Assembly: GCA_023263945.1 (NCBI GenBank) | Contig: JALQTW010000002.1 | Coordinates: 1 to 64,000, forward strand | Reading direction: 5' to 3' | Length of the DNA: 64,000 bases | From: Patescibacteria group bacterium | Lineage (GTDB): Bacteria > Patescibacteriota > Gracilibacteria > Peribacterales > Peribacteraceae | Shown here: positions 44,723 to 53,907 of the stretch, piece by piece | Layout: every line of letters begins with the position of its first letter | Position numbering within the stretch: the first letter of the stretch is position 1 | Translations under genes and position numbers: made by a program | Notes under the pieces: model-generated | Database searches by the model: none | The model's input: the letters and a program-made list of their open reading frames with translations, nothing else | What the model was told of the DNA's origin: nothing

Positions 44723-44804
44723 ACAGAATAATAGAGTAATAGAATATTAGGAATTGTGAGAATTTTCATTCCTAGTACTCTCGTATTCTATTACTCTAAT
44801 CCCT
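44723..44804 (+). repeat. 7-8-nt repeat hairpin
   Basis: AGAGTAATAGAATATTAGG and the complementary TCGTATTCTATTACTCT flank a short loop. It lies between uvrA's 3' end and the start of the LamG/SLH gene. Confidence 0.65.
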
Positions 44805-47736
44805 ACTTCTTCTTCAACATCCCCTTCAAATACTGACCTGTGAAACTTTCTTTCACGCTTGCGACATCTTCCGGTGTTCCCTTTGCGACAATGCGTCCCC
44901 CTCCGGAGCCACCTTCGGGGCCAATATCGATAATATGATCCACGCATTTCAGCACATCTAAGTTATGTTCGATCACAAGCACGGTGTTTCCCTTTTCCAC
45001 AAGTCTTTGAAGAACATTGAGGAGGAGCTGAATGTCATCAAAATGAAGACCTGTTGTGGGTTCATCCAGAATGTAGAACGTTTTTCCCGTTGCGCGCTTT
45101 GTGAGTTCCGTCGCCAGCTTGATGCGTTGTGCTTCACCTCCGGAAAGGGTCGTCGCACTTTGACCAAGGTGGATGTACCCCAATCCCACGTCGACAAGTG
45201 TTTGTAATTTATTCTTGATGGGAGCGATAGCATTGAAGAATTCCAGTGCCTCGGCAATGGTCATATCCAGCACATCGGCAATGTTCTTTCCTTTGTATGT
45301 AATTTCCAGCGTCTCACGGTTGTAGCGGCGTCCTTTACACACTTCACACAGGACATACACATCCGGGAGAAAGTGCATTTCAATCCGCTTGAGACCGTCG
45401 CCTTCACATTCTTCACAGCGCCCTCCTTTCACGTTGAAGCTGAAGTGACCCGGTGCATAGCCACGAAGTTTCGCTTCCGGAATGCCTGCAAAGATCGTGC
45501 GAATATCCGTAAACACACCTGTGTAGGTAGCGGGATTGGAACGCGGCGTACGTCCGATAGGGGATTGATCAATAACGATCGCTTTATCCAAATGTTCAAG
45601 CCCCGTGATGGATTCAAAATTCTGTCCTTTCGAATGAGCTTTGTTGAGCGTGCGTTGGAGCTCTGGCCCCAGAATGCCGTGGATCAAACTCGATTTTCCG
45701 GAACCCGACACACCGGAAATGCCAATGAAACAGCCAAGCGGGAAATGCGCGTTCACATTCTGAAGGTTGTGATGCGTTGCGTTTTTGATCACGATTTCCA
45801 ATCCGTTTCCTTCGCGGCGCTTCTTTGGAACAACAATTTCTTTCTTGCCGCTCAAATATTGACCGGTCACAGACTCTGCTTTCTTGATGAGTTCTGCGGG
45901 AGAGCCCTGCGCAATAATTTGTCCGCCATGCTTTCCAGCACCCGGCCCAATCTCCAAAAGGTAATCCGCAGCAGCAATGGTTTCCGCATCGTGTTCCACC
46001 ACAATCACGGTGTTTCCCAAGTCACGCAGATTTGTCATCGTCGCAATCAGTCGTCCGTTATCCCGTTGATGGAGTCCGATCGATGGTTCATCCAGCACGT
46101 ACAACACGCCCTCCAGGGCAGATCCAATCTGTGTCGCCAGACGAATGCGTTGTGCCTCTCCTCCTGAAAGCGTTGCTGCAGAACGATCGAGCGTGAGGTA
46201 GGTAAGCCCCACGTTTTGGAGGAAGCTCAAACGACTCACGATCTCGGCAATCACTTTTTTCACAATCGTGTATTCATACGTGGAGAGTGTCGACTCTTTT
46301 TCTGCCTTCTGCCTTCTGCCTTCTGCCTTCTTTGCATCCGGAATCAATCCTTCAAAAAATTCTTTCGCTTCTTCAATACTCATCCCCGTCACATCCACAA
46401 TATTGTCCCCTCCCACCAGCACACCCAGAATTTCTTTTCGCAGACGCTTGCCACCACAATCCGGGCAGGGGAGTTCTAACATGTACTGCTCAATTTGCGT
46501 TCGCATGTAGGCGGAGTCTGTCTCTTCATGGCGGCGCTTGAGGTTTGGAATGACTCCTTCGTACCGTGTTTGATAATTCCCCTGGAATTTTCGTGTATCA
46601 AATTCTACGTTGAGCGGTTCTGGGTACCCATTCAGTACCACCTCACGAATCTTTTCCGGGAGCTCTTTCCATTTTGTATCCAGAGAGAAATGAAGCTTGT
46701 CTGCCAGTGCTTCCAGGAGCTGCCCCATGAATCCCATTCGTCCTGCGGATGTTGCCCAGGGATGAATAGCGCCCTCGCTCAAGGTCAAATTCGTATTCGG
46801 AATAATACTGGACTCATCAATCTGCAAGATGGAACCAATTCCGTGACATGTTTCACACGCACCGTGAGGAGAGTTAAAGGAGAAACTGCGTGGTTCCAGG
46901 TCTGGAATGGCAAGATCTGGATTTTCCGGATCGATATATTTATCACTGAACGTGAGCAGTTCATTCGTATCGGCATCCAGTACACCAATCAGCCCTTCTC
47001 CTTTATTGAGGGCAAGCACGACGCTGTCTGCCAGGCGCGTTCTGTTGGGGTTTGGCTTTTCGACCGTTGTGCCATCGGACAGTTTTTCCTGAATGGGTTC
47101 TAAATCACGCAGAATCAAACGATCGATCACAATTTCAATATCGTGTGATTTCTTTGGGTCCAGCTCCACCTCTTCGTCTGTTGTCATAATCGTTCCATCA
47201 ACCCGAATACGAACGAAGCCTTCCCTCTTAATGGCGTCCAAAATTTTGACATGGCTTCCTTTGCGTCCACGCACAATCGGCGCGAGCAGAAAGATTTTCT
47301 TTCCATCCTGCATGCTGGCAACAATGTCCACAATCTGACTGGCTGTCTGCTTCTTCAAAAGTTTTCCGCTTACGGGACTGTGTACTTGCCCCACTTTGGA
47401 CCACAGAAGGCGCATGTAATCATAAATTTCTGTGATGGTTCCCACGGTGGAACGTGGGTTTCTCGGCGCTGTCTTTTGATCAATCGAAATCGCGGGGCTC
47501 AAGCCTTCAATAGAATCCACTTCGGGCTTCTCCATCTGCGCAATGAACTGACGTGCATAGGCAGAGAGGGATTCCACGTACCGGCGTTGTCCTTCGGCAA
47601 AAATGGTATCGAACGCGAGCGTAGATTTCCCCGATCCTGAAAGCCCGGTAATGACCGTCAGCTTGTTCCTGGGAATAGTCACATCCACATTTTTGAGGTT
47701 GTGCATCCGTGCGCCTTTGACTACAATGCTATCCAT
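44803..47736 (-). CDS. uvrA: UvrABC excinuclease subunit A
   Basis: 977 aa, normal length for UvrA. First Walker A (GLSGSGKST, near residue 31), signature [17 protein letters not shown], second Walker A ([10 protein letters not shown]), second [15 protein letters not shown], Walker B regions ending in [10 protein letters not shown], and the zinc-binding pairs CPDCGG and CEEC..CEVC are all present. UvrA recognises damage in nucleotide excision repair together with UvrB. The reading frame contains a tandem heptamer (46301-46330) that encodes part of a charged loop ([14 protein letters not shown]). Confidence 0.97.
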   Translation of the reverse strand: MDSIVVKGARMHNLKNVDVTIPRNKLTVITGLSGSGKSTLAFDTIFAEGQRRYVESLSAYARQFIAQMEKPEVDSIEGLSPAISIDQKTAPRNPRSTVGTITEIYDYMRLLWSKVGQVHSPVSGKLLKKQTASQIVDIVASMQDGKKIFLLAPIVRGRKGSHVKILDAIKREGFVRIRVDGTIMTTDEEVELDPKKSHDIEIVIDRLILRDLEPIQEKLSDGTTVEKPNPNRTRLADSVVLALNKGEGLIGVLDADTNELLTFSDKYIDPENPDLAIPDLEPRSFSFNSPHGACETCHGIGSILQIDESSIIPNTNLTLSEGAIHPWATSAGRMGFMGQLLEALADKLHFSLDTKWKELPEKIREVVLNGYPEPLNVEFDTRKFQGNYQTRYEGVIPNLKRRHEETDSAYMRTQIEQYMLELPCPDCGGKRLRKEILGVLVGGDNIVDVTGMSIEEAKEFFEGLIPDAKKAEGRRQKAEKESTLSTYEYTIVKKVIAEIVSRLSFLQNVGLTYLTLDRSAATLSGGEAQRIRLATQIGSALEGVLYVLDEPSIGLHQRDNGRLIATMTNLRDLGNTVIVVEHDAETIAAADYLLEIGPGAGKHGGQIIAQGSPAELIKKAESVTGQYLSGKKEIVVPKKRREGNGLEIVIKNATHHNLQNVNAHFPLGCFIGISGVSGSGKSSLIHGILGPELQRTLNKAHSKGQNFESITGLEHLDKAIVIDQSPIGRTPRSNPATYTGVFTDIRTIFAGIPEAKLRGYAPGHFSFNVKGGRCEECEGDGLKRIEMHFLPDVYVLCEVCKGRRYNRETLEITYKGKNIADVLDMTIAEALEFFNAIAPIKNKLQTLVDVGLGYIHLGQSATTLSGGEAQRIKLATELTKRATGKTFYILDEPTTGLHFDDIQLLLNVLQRLVEKGNTVLVIEHNLDVLKCVDHIIDIGPEGGSGGGRIVAKGTPEDVASVKESFTGQYLKGMLKKK
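46301..46330 (-). repeat. Heptamer array inside uvrA
   Basis: TCTGCCT is repeated four times plus two bases on the plus strand (AGGCAGA sense units). Because seven is not a multiple of three, the frame rotates, giving [12 protein letters not shown] in the protein. Confidence 0.9.
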
Positions 47737-47843
47737 AAACCGCTAAGAGAAGCCAAAATAAAAGGATGATCACAACATTGTGACCATAGCTGGTGGAGTG
47801 TACCAAAAGGACTGTTTTTTGTCTAGCCTCGTATGAAGGAGTC

Positions 47844-48518
47844 CTAGAACTTGAGCAGTGCATCAATTGCTTCCTTAAATTGCTCGATCGGTTGGGCGCC
47901 AGACAATTTCCGGATTTGTCCTGTTCGATTGTTGATAAGAAACGTTGTTGGAGTTCCTTGGACACCAGCCGTCGTGCCTTTCGACATTTCATTATAAACC
48001 AGTTTTATGACCGATTGATCCTTTTGACATGCATCGTATTCTTTTTTACGCAACCCATTTCGTGTTGCGAGACGACGAACATCCGATTCTTTCAGTGGCA
48101 CTTCTGCTGTGGGATTACTACTATGGCTCACAGAAAAAAGCCCATCACTCATTCTCCAAAATGCACGCGATCCTTTCTTTTGAAGAATACATATGGCAGC
48201 TTGTGCGGAAGGTTGCGCCATGGGATGGAACGGTAAGGGATATTGTCGAAGGACCCAGTTCACTTTTCCGGGGTATTGCGTAAGCAACGAGCGCATTGTC
48301 TTATGGTGCATCTTACAAAACGGACATTCGTAATCTGCATATTCAACCATTGTTATTTCTGCGTCTTGTGCGCCTCGAATTGCCTCTCTTTTTTCCACAG
48401 GAGGAAGATGTTGTCCTTCCTCAAGAGGAAAAGCTTGTGCATAGGCTGTTTGTCCCAACAAGAATGCACAGCATGCAAGAGAAAGAGAGAAAGCTTTACA
48501 TGAGAAGGAAGAAGTCAT
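47844..48518 (-). CDS. Secreted DsbA-family thiol oxidoreductase
   Basis: 224 aa. Signal peptide ends near AYAQA (residue 27). The active site CPFC follows VEYADYE, and the cis-Pro loop GVQGTPTTFL completes a DsbA/thioredoxin-like fold with helical insert. It would form or rearrange disulfide bonds in exported proteins, many of which in this window are cysteine-rich. Single gene, convergent with nothing; the start is an ATG. Confidence 0.93.
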   Translation of the reverse strand: MTSSFSCKAFSLSLACCAFLLGQTAYAQAFPLEEGQHLPPVEKREAIRGAQDAEITMVEYADYECPFCKMHHKTMRSLLTQYPGKVNWVLRQYPLPFHPMAQPSAQAAICILQKKGSRAFWRMSDGLFSVSHSSNPTAEVPLKESDVRRLATRNGLRKKEYDACQKDQSVIKLVYNEMSKGTTAGVQGTPTTFLINNRTGQIRKLSGAQPIEQFKEAIDALLKF

Positions 48519-48644
48519 AGGAATACATGCTAATTCCTCTACAACAGCATCACAACATGTCTTTTTGTCATGAGAGATCAGAAACTATTTTCTTGAGACG
48601 GCAATTGTTTTCCTTCTTCAGGTGCATAGACTTCACTTCCTCCT

Positions 48645-49163
48645 ATGACAACTATTCGTAACATCGCCGCCGCCTGCCTCGCAAGCGTGCCACTCCTGGC
48701 AGGAACCCTTCCATATGCAGCTGCACAGATGTACTGCGATGGTGATTACTGTGGAAATTCATATGTCTACGATTCGGATTATCGGCGCGGAACATACAAC
48801 TCGAACTACTGGTCTTCATCGCTTCCATATTCCTATTACTATCCGTATTCCAATTCTTCCTACGCATACAACTATGGCTACGGGTATTACCCTTATCCCT
48901 ATGCGTACAGTTATGGGTACGGTTCGAATCCTTATTCGTACGCGTATAGTTACGGCTATGGCTATCCGTACGGTTCATATCCCTATTCCTATCCAACGAA
49001 TTCGTATCCTCAGTACCCTATGAACATGCAGGGTGCCCCGCAGTATCCCTCCGATCCTACCTATAAGAATCTGTCCGATTACTACAAGAAACTCTCGGAC
49101 TACTACAAAGCACAATCCGACTATTATAAGAAGCTGGATGATCTGAACAACAAGACGAAGTAA
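48645..49163 (+). CDS. Secreted tyrosine-rich protein
   Basis: 172 aa. Signal peptide 1-27. The mature part contains about one-third Tyr, in degenerate YGYGYYPYP/SYGYGYPYG repeats (about 60-115), two early Cys and a C-terminal helical segment with threefold repeat DYYKKLS/DYYKAQS. No known family; Tyr-rich low-complexity proteins can form sticky or cross-linked assemblies. Surface or matrix role is speculation. Confidence 0.75.
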   Translation: MTTIRNIAAACLASVPLLAGTLPYAAAQMYCDGDYCGNSYVYDSDYRRGTYNSNYWSSSLPYSYYYPYSNSSYAYNYGYGYYPYPYAYSYGYGSNPYSYAYSYGYGYPYGSYPYSYPTNSYPQYPMNMQGAPQYPSDPTYKNLSDYYKKLSDYYKAQSDYYKKLDDLNNKTK

Positions 49164-49194
49164 ACGTGTATTATCGACATAATTTCTCCCATGC

Positions 49195-49464
49195 ATGAAG
49201 CAGGTTCGTATTCGCATTTCTGGCAAAGTACAGGGTGTCTTCTTCCGTGCAACGGCCCAGGAAGAAGCGGAAAAACTGCATCTCTTTGGCAGGGTGAAGA
49301 ATGAACCGGATGGCAGTGTGACGGTAGAGGCGGGAGGAGAGAACGATAGGATTAATGAATTTATCGGATGGTGCTTGCGCGGGCCGGATGGTGCTGTGGT
49401 AGATCACATTGATGTGCAGGAGACACAGTTTCCTGAGACGGGAAGTTTTGTCATTGAAGAATAA
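49195..49464 (+). CDS. acyP: Acylphosphatase
   Basis: 89 aa, the usual length. GKVQGVFFR carries the catalytic Arg, and the conserved Asn is in GRVKNEPDGSV. It hydrolyses acyl phosphates such as carbamoyl phosphate. The ATG at 49191 is out of frame, so 49195 is the start. It is followed after 44 nt by the alkyltransferase gene. Confidence 0.95.
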   Translation: MKQVRIRISGKVQGVFFRATAQEEAEKLHLFGRVKNEPDGSVTVEAGGENDRINEFIGWCLRGPDGAVVDHIDVQETQFPETGSFVIEE

Positions 49465-49508
49465 TCCCGTCAATTTTTTTAGTCCTAAAGGATGCTATCA
49501 TTTCGAGG

Positions 49509-49766
49509 ATGACTCCTTTCCGAGAAAAAGTATTGGCTATTGTCCGCAAGATCCCTAAAGGATCTGTGATGACGTATGGAGATGTTGCACGCGAAGCGGG
49601 TTCTCCCCGGGCCGCACGTGCGGTGGGTGCCGTCATGAAAACAAACTATGATCCCACCGTTCCGTGTCATCGGGTTATTCGTTCAAATGGCATGATTGGG
49701 AACTATAATAGGGGAGGACAGAGAAAGAAAATGGCTTTGCTCAGGGCTGAAGGAGCATTGAGATGA
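49509..49766 (+). CDS. O6-alkylguanine-DNA alkyltransferase-family protein (MGMT domain only)
   Basis: 85 aa. Contains the winged-helix DNA-binding part (GSVMTYGDVAREAGSPRAARAVGAVM) and the active site PCHRV with the acceptor Cys, so it differs from alkyltransferase-like proteins in which this Cys is replaced. The N-terminal domain of full-length Ogt/Ada is missing. It probably binds or repairs alkylated guanine. Its stop codon starts a heptamer array. Confidence 0.93.
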   Translation: MTPFREKVLAIVRKIPKGSVMTYGDVAREAGSPRAARAVGAVMKTNYDPTVPCHRVIRSNGMIGNYNRGGQRKKMALLRAEGALR

Positions 49767-49800
49767 GGTGTTAGGTGTTAGGTGTTAGGTGTTAGGTGTT
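49765..49800 (+). repeat. Tandem heptamer TAGGTGT
   Basis: Five near-perfect 7-nt units (GAGGTGT and TAGGTGT four times) fill the gap between the alkyltransferase stop and ribE. No inverted arm here. Confidence 0.95.
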
Positions 49801-49816
49801 CTACAATGTGTACCTT

Positions 49817-50389
49817 ATGTTCACCGGTATTATTGAAAGAATGGCAGACGTACTGGACCGATCGGATACATCCCTCACGGTCCAGCGTCCGATAGAATTT
49901 GATGATGTGAAGGTGGGATCCAGCATTGCGATCTCTGGTGTGTGTCTTTCTGTTACGAAGCTTGAGGAGATATCGATGTCTTTTGATGTCATGCCTCTCA
50001 CGTTGGAGAAGACGACACTCGGATCTCTCAAAAAAAACGATCGTGTGAATCTGGAGCGGGCGATGAAAGCAGATGGTCGATTTGAAGGACACATTGTGCA
50101 GGGGCACATCGATGCCGTTGGGGAGGTGATATCACTCACGAAAAAAGGAAAGGACATTCGCATGACGGTTGAGGTTCCCGCAGAGCTCATGAAGTCGATT
50201 GTTCTTCGAGGATCCATCGCCCTAGATGGCGTTGCGCTCACTGTCGCTGAGATACAAGATCATTCTGTAACGGTGGGACTTATTCCTATCACACTCGCTA
50301 TGACAACACTGGGAGAGAAAAAAGAAGGGGATGGGGTGAATGTTGAGACCGATATTCTCGCTCACTATCTTGTAGCCCATTCTTCTTAA
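49817..50389 (+). CDS. ribE: Riboflavin synthase, alpha chain
   Basis: 190 aa. The start MFTGIIE at 49817 is the family N-terminus. Two lumazine-binding barrel repeats are visible, each with the GxSIAxxGVxLTV-type strand (SIAISGVCLSV; SIALDGVALTV) and the GHIVQGHID motif. It converts two molecules of 6,7-dimethyl-8-ribityllumazine to riboflavin. Directly followed (1 nt) by ribH. Confidence 0.95.
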   Translation: MFTGIIERMADVLDRSDTSLTVQRPIEFDDVKVGSSIAISGVCLSVTKLEEISMSFDVMPLTLEKTTLGSLKKNDRVNLERAMKADGRFEGHIVQGHIDAVGEVISLTKKGKDIRMTVEVPAELMKSIVLRGSIALDGVALTVAEIQDHSVTVGLIPITLAMTTLGEKKEGDGVNVETDILAHYLVAHSS

Positions 50390-50390
50390 T

Positions 50391-50852
50391 ATGTCTTCCG
50401 ACATTCCATCCTTTGACACTTCTTCCATCAATCCGTCCTGGAAGATCGGCATTGTGAGATCCATCTGGCATGGGGAGCTCACCCAGAGAATGATGAATGA
50501 TGCCGAGAAGATATTGAAGGAGGCAGGCATCAAAACGATTCATCTTGTTGATGCACCCGGTGCATTTGAGATTCCTCTCCTTGCGCAGAATCTCATCGCA
50601 ACAAAAGAAGTGGATGGTGTCATTGCACTTGCAGTCATTCTGGAAGGAGAAACATCGCATGCTGAAATGATTGTCCAGTCTACTGTGCAGGCATTGATGG
50701 ATCTTCAGCTGAAGACGGGAGTGCCGGTGATCAATGAGCTGGTGCATACCAATGAGACATGCATTGCAAAACAACGATCCGAAACGGTGGGGAGTATTGG
50801 AGCAAAGACGCTTCTGCATGTGCTCAATCAGCATGCGAAAATTAAAGAATAA
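50391..50852 (+). CDS. ribH: 6,7-dimethyl-8-ribityllumazine synthase
   Basis: 153 aa. PGAFEIP (56-62) and GETSH (86-90, with the catalytic His90) identify RibH. The normal GVVIRGDTxHFDYV stretch is altered (ALAVILEGETSHAEMIV), losing the usual Arg. It condenses ribityl-aminouracil with dihydroxybutanone phosphate. Forms an operon with ribE, with ribBA 1.5 kb downstream; ribD is not in the window. Confidence 0.92.
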   Translation: MSSDIPSFDTSSINPSWKIGIVRSIWHGELTQRMMNDAEKILKEAGIKTIHLVDAPGAFEIPLLAQNLIATKEVDGVIALAVILEGETSHAEMIVQSTVQALMDLQLKTGVPVINELVHTNETCIAKQRSETVGSIGAKTLLHVLNQHAKIKE

Positions 50853-50911
50853 AAAACTTGTACAACAATTGAAAATCAGGGTAGGCTGTGTGCACCGTAC
50901 CCCCCAGATTC

Positions 50912-52243
50912 ATGCGACGCTTTGCACTCGCCCTTGCTTCTCTTCTTTTCCTGCAGCCATCGTTCGCGATGGCAGCGCTCTTTCCAGATATTCCGGAAGG
51001 ATCGCTCTATCAAGATGCCGTGGAAGCTCTTGCGGAACAGGGAGTCGTTAAAGGAAATCCGGACGGGAAATTTCATCCCGAAAGGAGTGTGAACCGTGCC
51101 GAGATGCTGAAGATGCTGTATATGGCAGCAGGGAGAACGCCCAATGCAACAATTTCTGCATGTTTTACGGATATTGTGAAAGGAAGTTGGTATGAATCGT
51201 ATGTGTGTGATGCGGCATCCAAAGAGCACGGGTTTGTGAAAGGATACCCCGATGGCTCTTTCCATCCGGGTTCTCCTGTGAACAGGGTAGAAGCACTCAA
51301 AATGATCTATAGCGTCATGGGTTTGCCTCTTTCTGTGCGTGCGGGGACGAAGGTCCGTTTCAATGATGTCTCGGCAGATGCTTGGTACAACCTGTACGTC
51401 GATACCGCACTGGACGATGGCATTCTTCCTCTTCCCGGGCAGGGCACGTCACGATTGTATCCTGACCAGGCACTCCTTCGTGGTGAAGCTGCGTTCCTTC
51501 TTCATCATGCAATGATCGCGCTGCATGGACAGGAAGTGCCACAACCAGAATCATCGTCATCGTCCTCTTCGTCTGTCAGCTCTACGAGTTCCAGCAGTTC
51601 TTCCGGTGCCCGGAATATTTCTGTGACATTTCCTTTTACGGACAGCGGAAAATTTGAGAAGAAGGGAACCGTGAGTTATTCCTTCTCGTTACAGTCACCA
51701 AAAACAGTGCTTGCGATTGATGTACAGAGCACGGGTTTCGTGCAGGCAACTATCACGTGTCGTTTGTTTCTCATTGGAGAGGATGGATTCTCCGGTGAAT
51801 ACTATCTTGGCATTCAAGATAACGGTGTTTGCCGCATTCTCACGGCTGCACGCCCTGGCAATTATCAGCTCCAAATTCAACCCGATAAGGCCGATGCGTA
51901 TTTCTCTGTGAATGTGAAGACGGCAACGGGAGATGGCAACGATGGCTTTCTAGAAGCCCAAGTTCTTCCGAATACGCTCGTGAAGACAGGAGTTCTGGGA
52001 GCGCAGGACATCTATGATTGGTACACCATCACCATCGATTCCCAGCGCAAAGCAACGGTGGAAGTCATCTCTGCATCAAAAGTTGGTTGCACCATCTATA
52101 CGCCCCTCAACATCGATCAATTTGGATTTGAAGGACCACAGTGCAACGTGGAGTATCAGTTCAATGCCGGAACCTACTACGTTGGCATTTCTCACGGAGA
52201 TCCTGTGAGCAAGTCGCAGACGTATACGATCAAGTTGCGATAG
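50912..52243 (+). CDS. SLH-domain surface protein with PPC-type beta domain
   Basis: 443 aa from the ATG at 50912 (a longer frame starts at 50888 but without a signal-peptide-like start). Signal peptide (1-24), three SLH repeats (about 25-205: DGKFHPERSVNRAEMLKML, DGSFHPGSPVNRVEALKMI), Ser-rich linker (about 217-235), then a beta-sandwich region of about 200 residues resembling bacterial pre-peptidase C-terminal (PPC) domains (YSFSLQSP, PGNYQLQI, YDWYTI). It would be S-layer-anchored with an exposed domain of unknown ligand. It is inserted between ribH and ribBA. Confidence 0.88.
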   Translation: MRRFALALASLLFLQPSFAMAALFPDIPEGSLYQDAVEALAEQGVVKGNPDGKFHPERSVNRAEMLKMLYMAAGRTPNATISACFTDIVKGSWYESYVCDAASKEHGFVKGYPDGSFHPGSPVNRVEALKMIYSVMGLPLSVRAGTKVRFNDVSADAWYNLYVDTALDDGILPLPGQGTSRLYPDQALLRGEAAFLLHHAMIALHGQEVPQPESSSSSSSSVSSTSSSSSSGARNISVTFPFTDSGKFEKKGTVSYSFSLQSPKTVLAIDVQSTGFVQATITCRLFLIGEDGFSGEYYLGIQDNGVCRILTAARPGNYQLQIQPDKADAYFSVNVKTATGDGNDGFLEAQVLPNTLVKTGVLGAQDIYDWYTITIDSQRKATVEVISASKVGCTIYTPLNIDQFGFEGPQCNVEYQFNAGTYYVGISHGDPVSKSQTYTIKLR

Positions 52244-52282
52244 AAGTGTGAAGAAGGATGAGGTCGTTCATCATGCTGAGAA

Positions 52283-52384
52283 GTGGTTAGTGGCTAGTAG
52301 TTAGTGAATAGGATGAATTCTAGCCTCTAGCCACTAATAACTAATAACTAATAACTAATAACTAATAACTAATAACTAATAACT
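52283..52384 (+). repeat. Heptamer array with inverted copy
   Basis: GGTTAGT/GGCTAGT/AGTTAGT units, then a loop and the complement, ending in seven perfect tandem ACTAATA units (52333-52381). It lies between the SLH gene and ribBA. Confidence 0.95.
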
Positions 52385-52396
52385 TCCACGAATTTC

Positions 52397-52405
52397 TGCT
52401 ATACT
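52397..52405 (+). promoter_or_regulatory. Extended -10 of ribBA
   Basis: TGC-TATACT ends 10 nt before the ATG at 52416; near-leaderless. No FMN riboswitch-sized leader is possible. Confidence 0.65.
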
Positions 52406-52415
52406 TCACCCTCTC

Positions 52416-53624
52416 ATGTCCTCTCTCTCATCCATCCCTGCCGCACTGGACGATCTTCGTTTAGGAAAATTTGTGATCGTTGTTGACGATGCTGATCGGG
52501 AGAATGAAGGAGATCTGGTCCTGGCTGCGCAATATGCAACGGAAGAAAATATTGCCTTCATGATCCGTCACACGGGTGGTGTTGTGTGCCTTGCATTGCA
52601 TCATGAAATTGCAGATCGGCTGGATCTCCCAGCCATGGTGCAGCACAACACGAGCAGGAGAAGCACGCCGTTCACGGTGAGCATTGAAGCGCGGGAAGGA
52701 ATTTCCACGGGCATCTCCGCGTTCGATCGCGCTCGCACCATTCAGGCCGCTATCAATCCGATTGCTCAACCGGAAGATCTTGTTCGGCCGGGTCATGTGT
52801 TTCCACTCCGCGCTCAGGATGGTGGTGTTCTCTGTCGTACCGGTCACACAGAAGCATCGGTCGATTTGATGAAACTGTCGGGACTTCGCATGGGTGCCGT
52901 CATCAGCGAGCTCATGAATGATGACGGAACGATGATGCGACTTCCAAATCTCACAGAGTTTTCGAAGAAGAATGATATCAAGATTATTTCTATTGCAGAT
53001 CTTGTTGCGTACCGCCGTCGCTCGGAAACATTTGTGCGTCTTGTTGCGCAAACCATGCTGGAAACAACAACGGGCACGTGGAAATTTTTTGTCTTCGATG
53101 ATCATCTTCATGGAAAGCAACACACGGCTATGACGATGGGAGACATCACTCCTCTCACTCCCGTTCTTGTACGTGTCCATTCTGAATGTCTCACAGGAGA
53201 TGTGTTTCATTCCTTGCACTGTGACTGTGGCATGCAATTAGATGCAGCGATGAAATGTATTGCGCAGGAAGGAACAGGTGTGATCCTCTACCTGCGTCAG
53301 GAAGGGCGTGGTATTGGACTTGCAAACAAAATTCGCGCGTATGAATTGCAGCATGCGGGATTAGATACTGTTGAAGCAAACCGCGCATTGGGCTTTGGAG
53401 AAGACCTTCGGGAATATGGTATTGGTGCTCAAATCCTCAAGGAACTGGGTGTTGGAAAAATGCGGCTGATGACGAATAATCCGAAAAAAGTGATTGGTTT
53501 GGAAGGATACGGACTCGAAATTGTGGAACAAATTCCTTTGGAACTTCCTGCGCAAAGTGAGAAGCAAAAAAAATATTTAAAGACGAAAAAAGAAAAATTA
53601 CACCATGATATACGTTCGGTCTGA
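52416..53624 (+). CDS. ribBA: Bifunctional DHBP synthase / GTP cyclohydrolase II
   Basis: 402 aa. RibB part (1-205): DDADRENEGDLVLAA and the HTEASVDLMKLSG stretch with metal ligands. RibA part (206-402): zinc cysteines in CLTGDVFHSLHCDCG, then RQEGRGIGLANKIRAYELQ with catalytic Arg. The C-terminus is lysine-rich. It supplies both branches of riboflavin synthesis. Its own promoter means it can be expressed apart from ribE-ribH. Confidence 0.97.
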   Translation: MSSLSSIPAALDDLRLGKFVIVVDDADRENEGDLVLAAQYATEENIAFMIRHTGGVVCLALHHEIADRLDLPAMVQHNTSRRSTPFTVSIEAREGISTGISAFDRARTIQAAINPIAQPEDLVRPGHVFPLRAQDGGVLCRTGHTEASVDLMKLSGLRMGAVISELMNDDGTMMRLPNLTEFSKKNDIKIISIADLVAYRRRSETFVRLVAQTMLETTTGTWKFFVFDDHLHGKQHTAMTMGDITPLTPVLVRVHSECLTGDVFHSLHCDCGMQLDAAMKCIAQEGTGVILYLRQEGRGIGLANKIRAYELQHAGLDTVEANRALGFGEDLREYGIGAQILKELGVGKMRLMTNNPKKVIGLEGYGLEIVEQIPLELPAQSEKQKKYLKTKKEKLHHDIRSV

Positions 53625-53746
53625 AAAAAATTTGAAAAGGAGAAAAAAAGTTTTATCACATTTTTCAAGTTTGGCTGCATGAAATATATGCGCGAAATTT
53701 TTTTTATCGTACAATAAAAGAAGTACATTTTCTTACCCCCCTTCTC

Positions 53747-53815
53747 ATGCCAGCAAAGAAGAAGAAAAAAAAGGCAACGAAGAAGAAGAAGTCCTCCAAG
53801 AAAAAGAGGAAATAG
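53747..53815 (+). CDS. 22-residue lysine-rich microprotein
   Basis: ATG to TAG encodes 22 aa, about 64 % Lys (MPAKKKKKKATKK..., ending KKKRK). A TACAAT -10 box lies at 53710-53715 and a strong terminator at 53840-53867, so it is a complete small transcription unit. Size and charge resemble ribosomal eL41/bTHX-type peptides or nucleic-acid-binding tails, but no specific homology can be claimed. Too short for standard gene prediction. Confidence 0.6.
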   Translation: MPAKKKKKKATKKKKSSKKKRK

Positions 53816-53839
53816 TCTTCTCACTTCGAATCCTTGAAA

Positions 53840-53867
53840 AGGTCGTCCGAACGGGCGATCTTTTTTT
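53840..53867 (+). terminator. Rho-independent terminator after the lysine-rich microprotein
   Basis: AGGTCGTCCG (53840-53849) pairs with CGGGCGATCT (53852-53861) over 10 bp with an AA loop and two G-T pairs, followed by seven T residues. Confidence 0.9.
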
Positions 53868-53907
53868 ATCCGTGCACTCTTCATTCTCCTGTGAGAAAAT
53901 AGTCTGC

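Noticed and set aside
45373..46167. 264-codon plus-strand frame
   Set aside because: Shadow of uvrA on the opposite strand; all UvrA motifs are intact.
49740..49816. FMN riboswitch before ribE or ribBA
   Set aside because: The space upstream of both is filled by heptamer repeats or is too short, and no conserved riboswitch elements are seen.
52333..52384. CRISPR-like array
   Set aside because: Units are 7 nt without spacers, and no cas genes are present.
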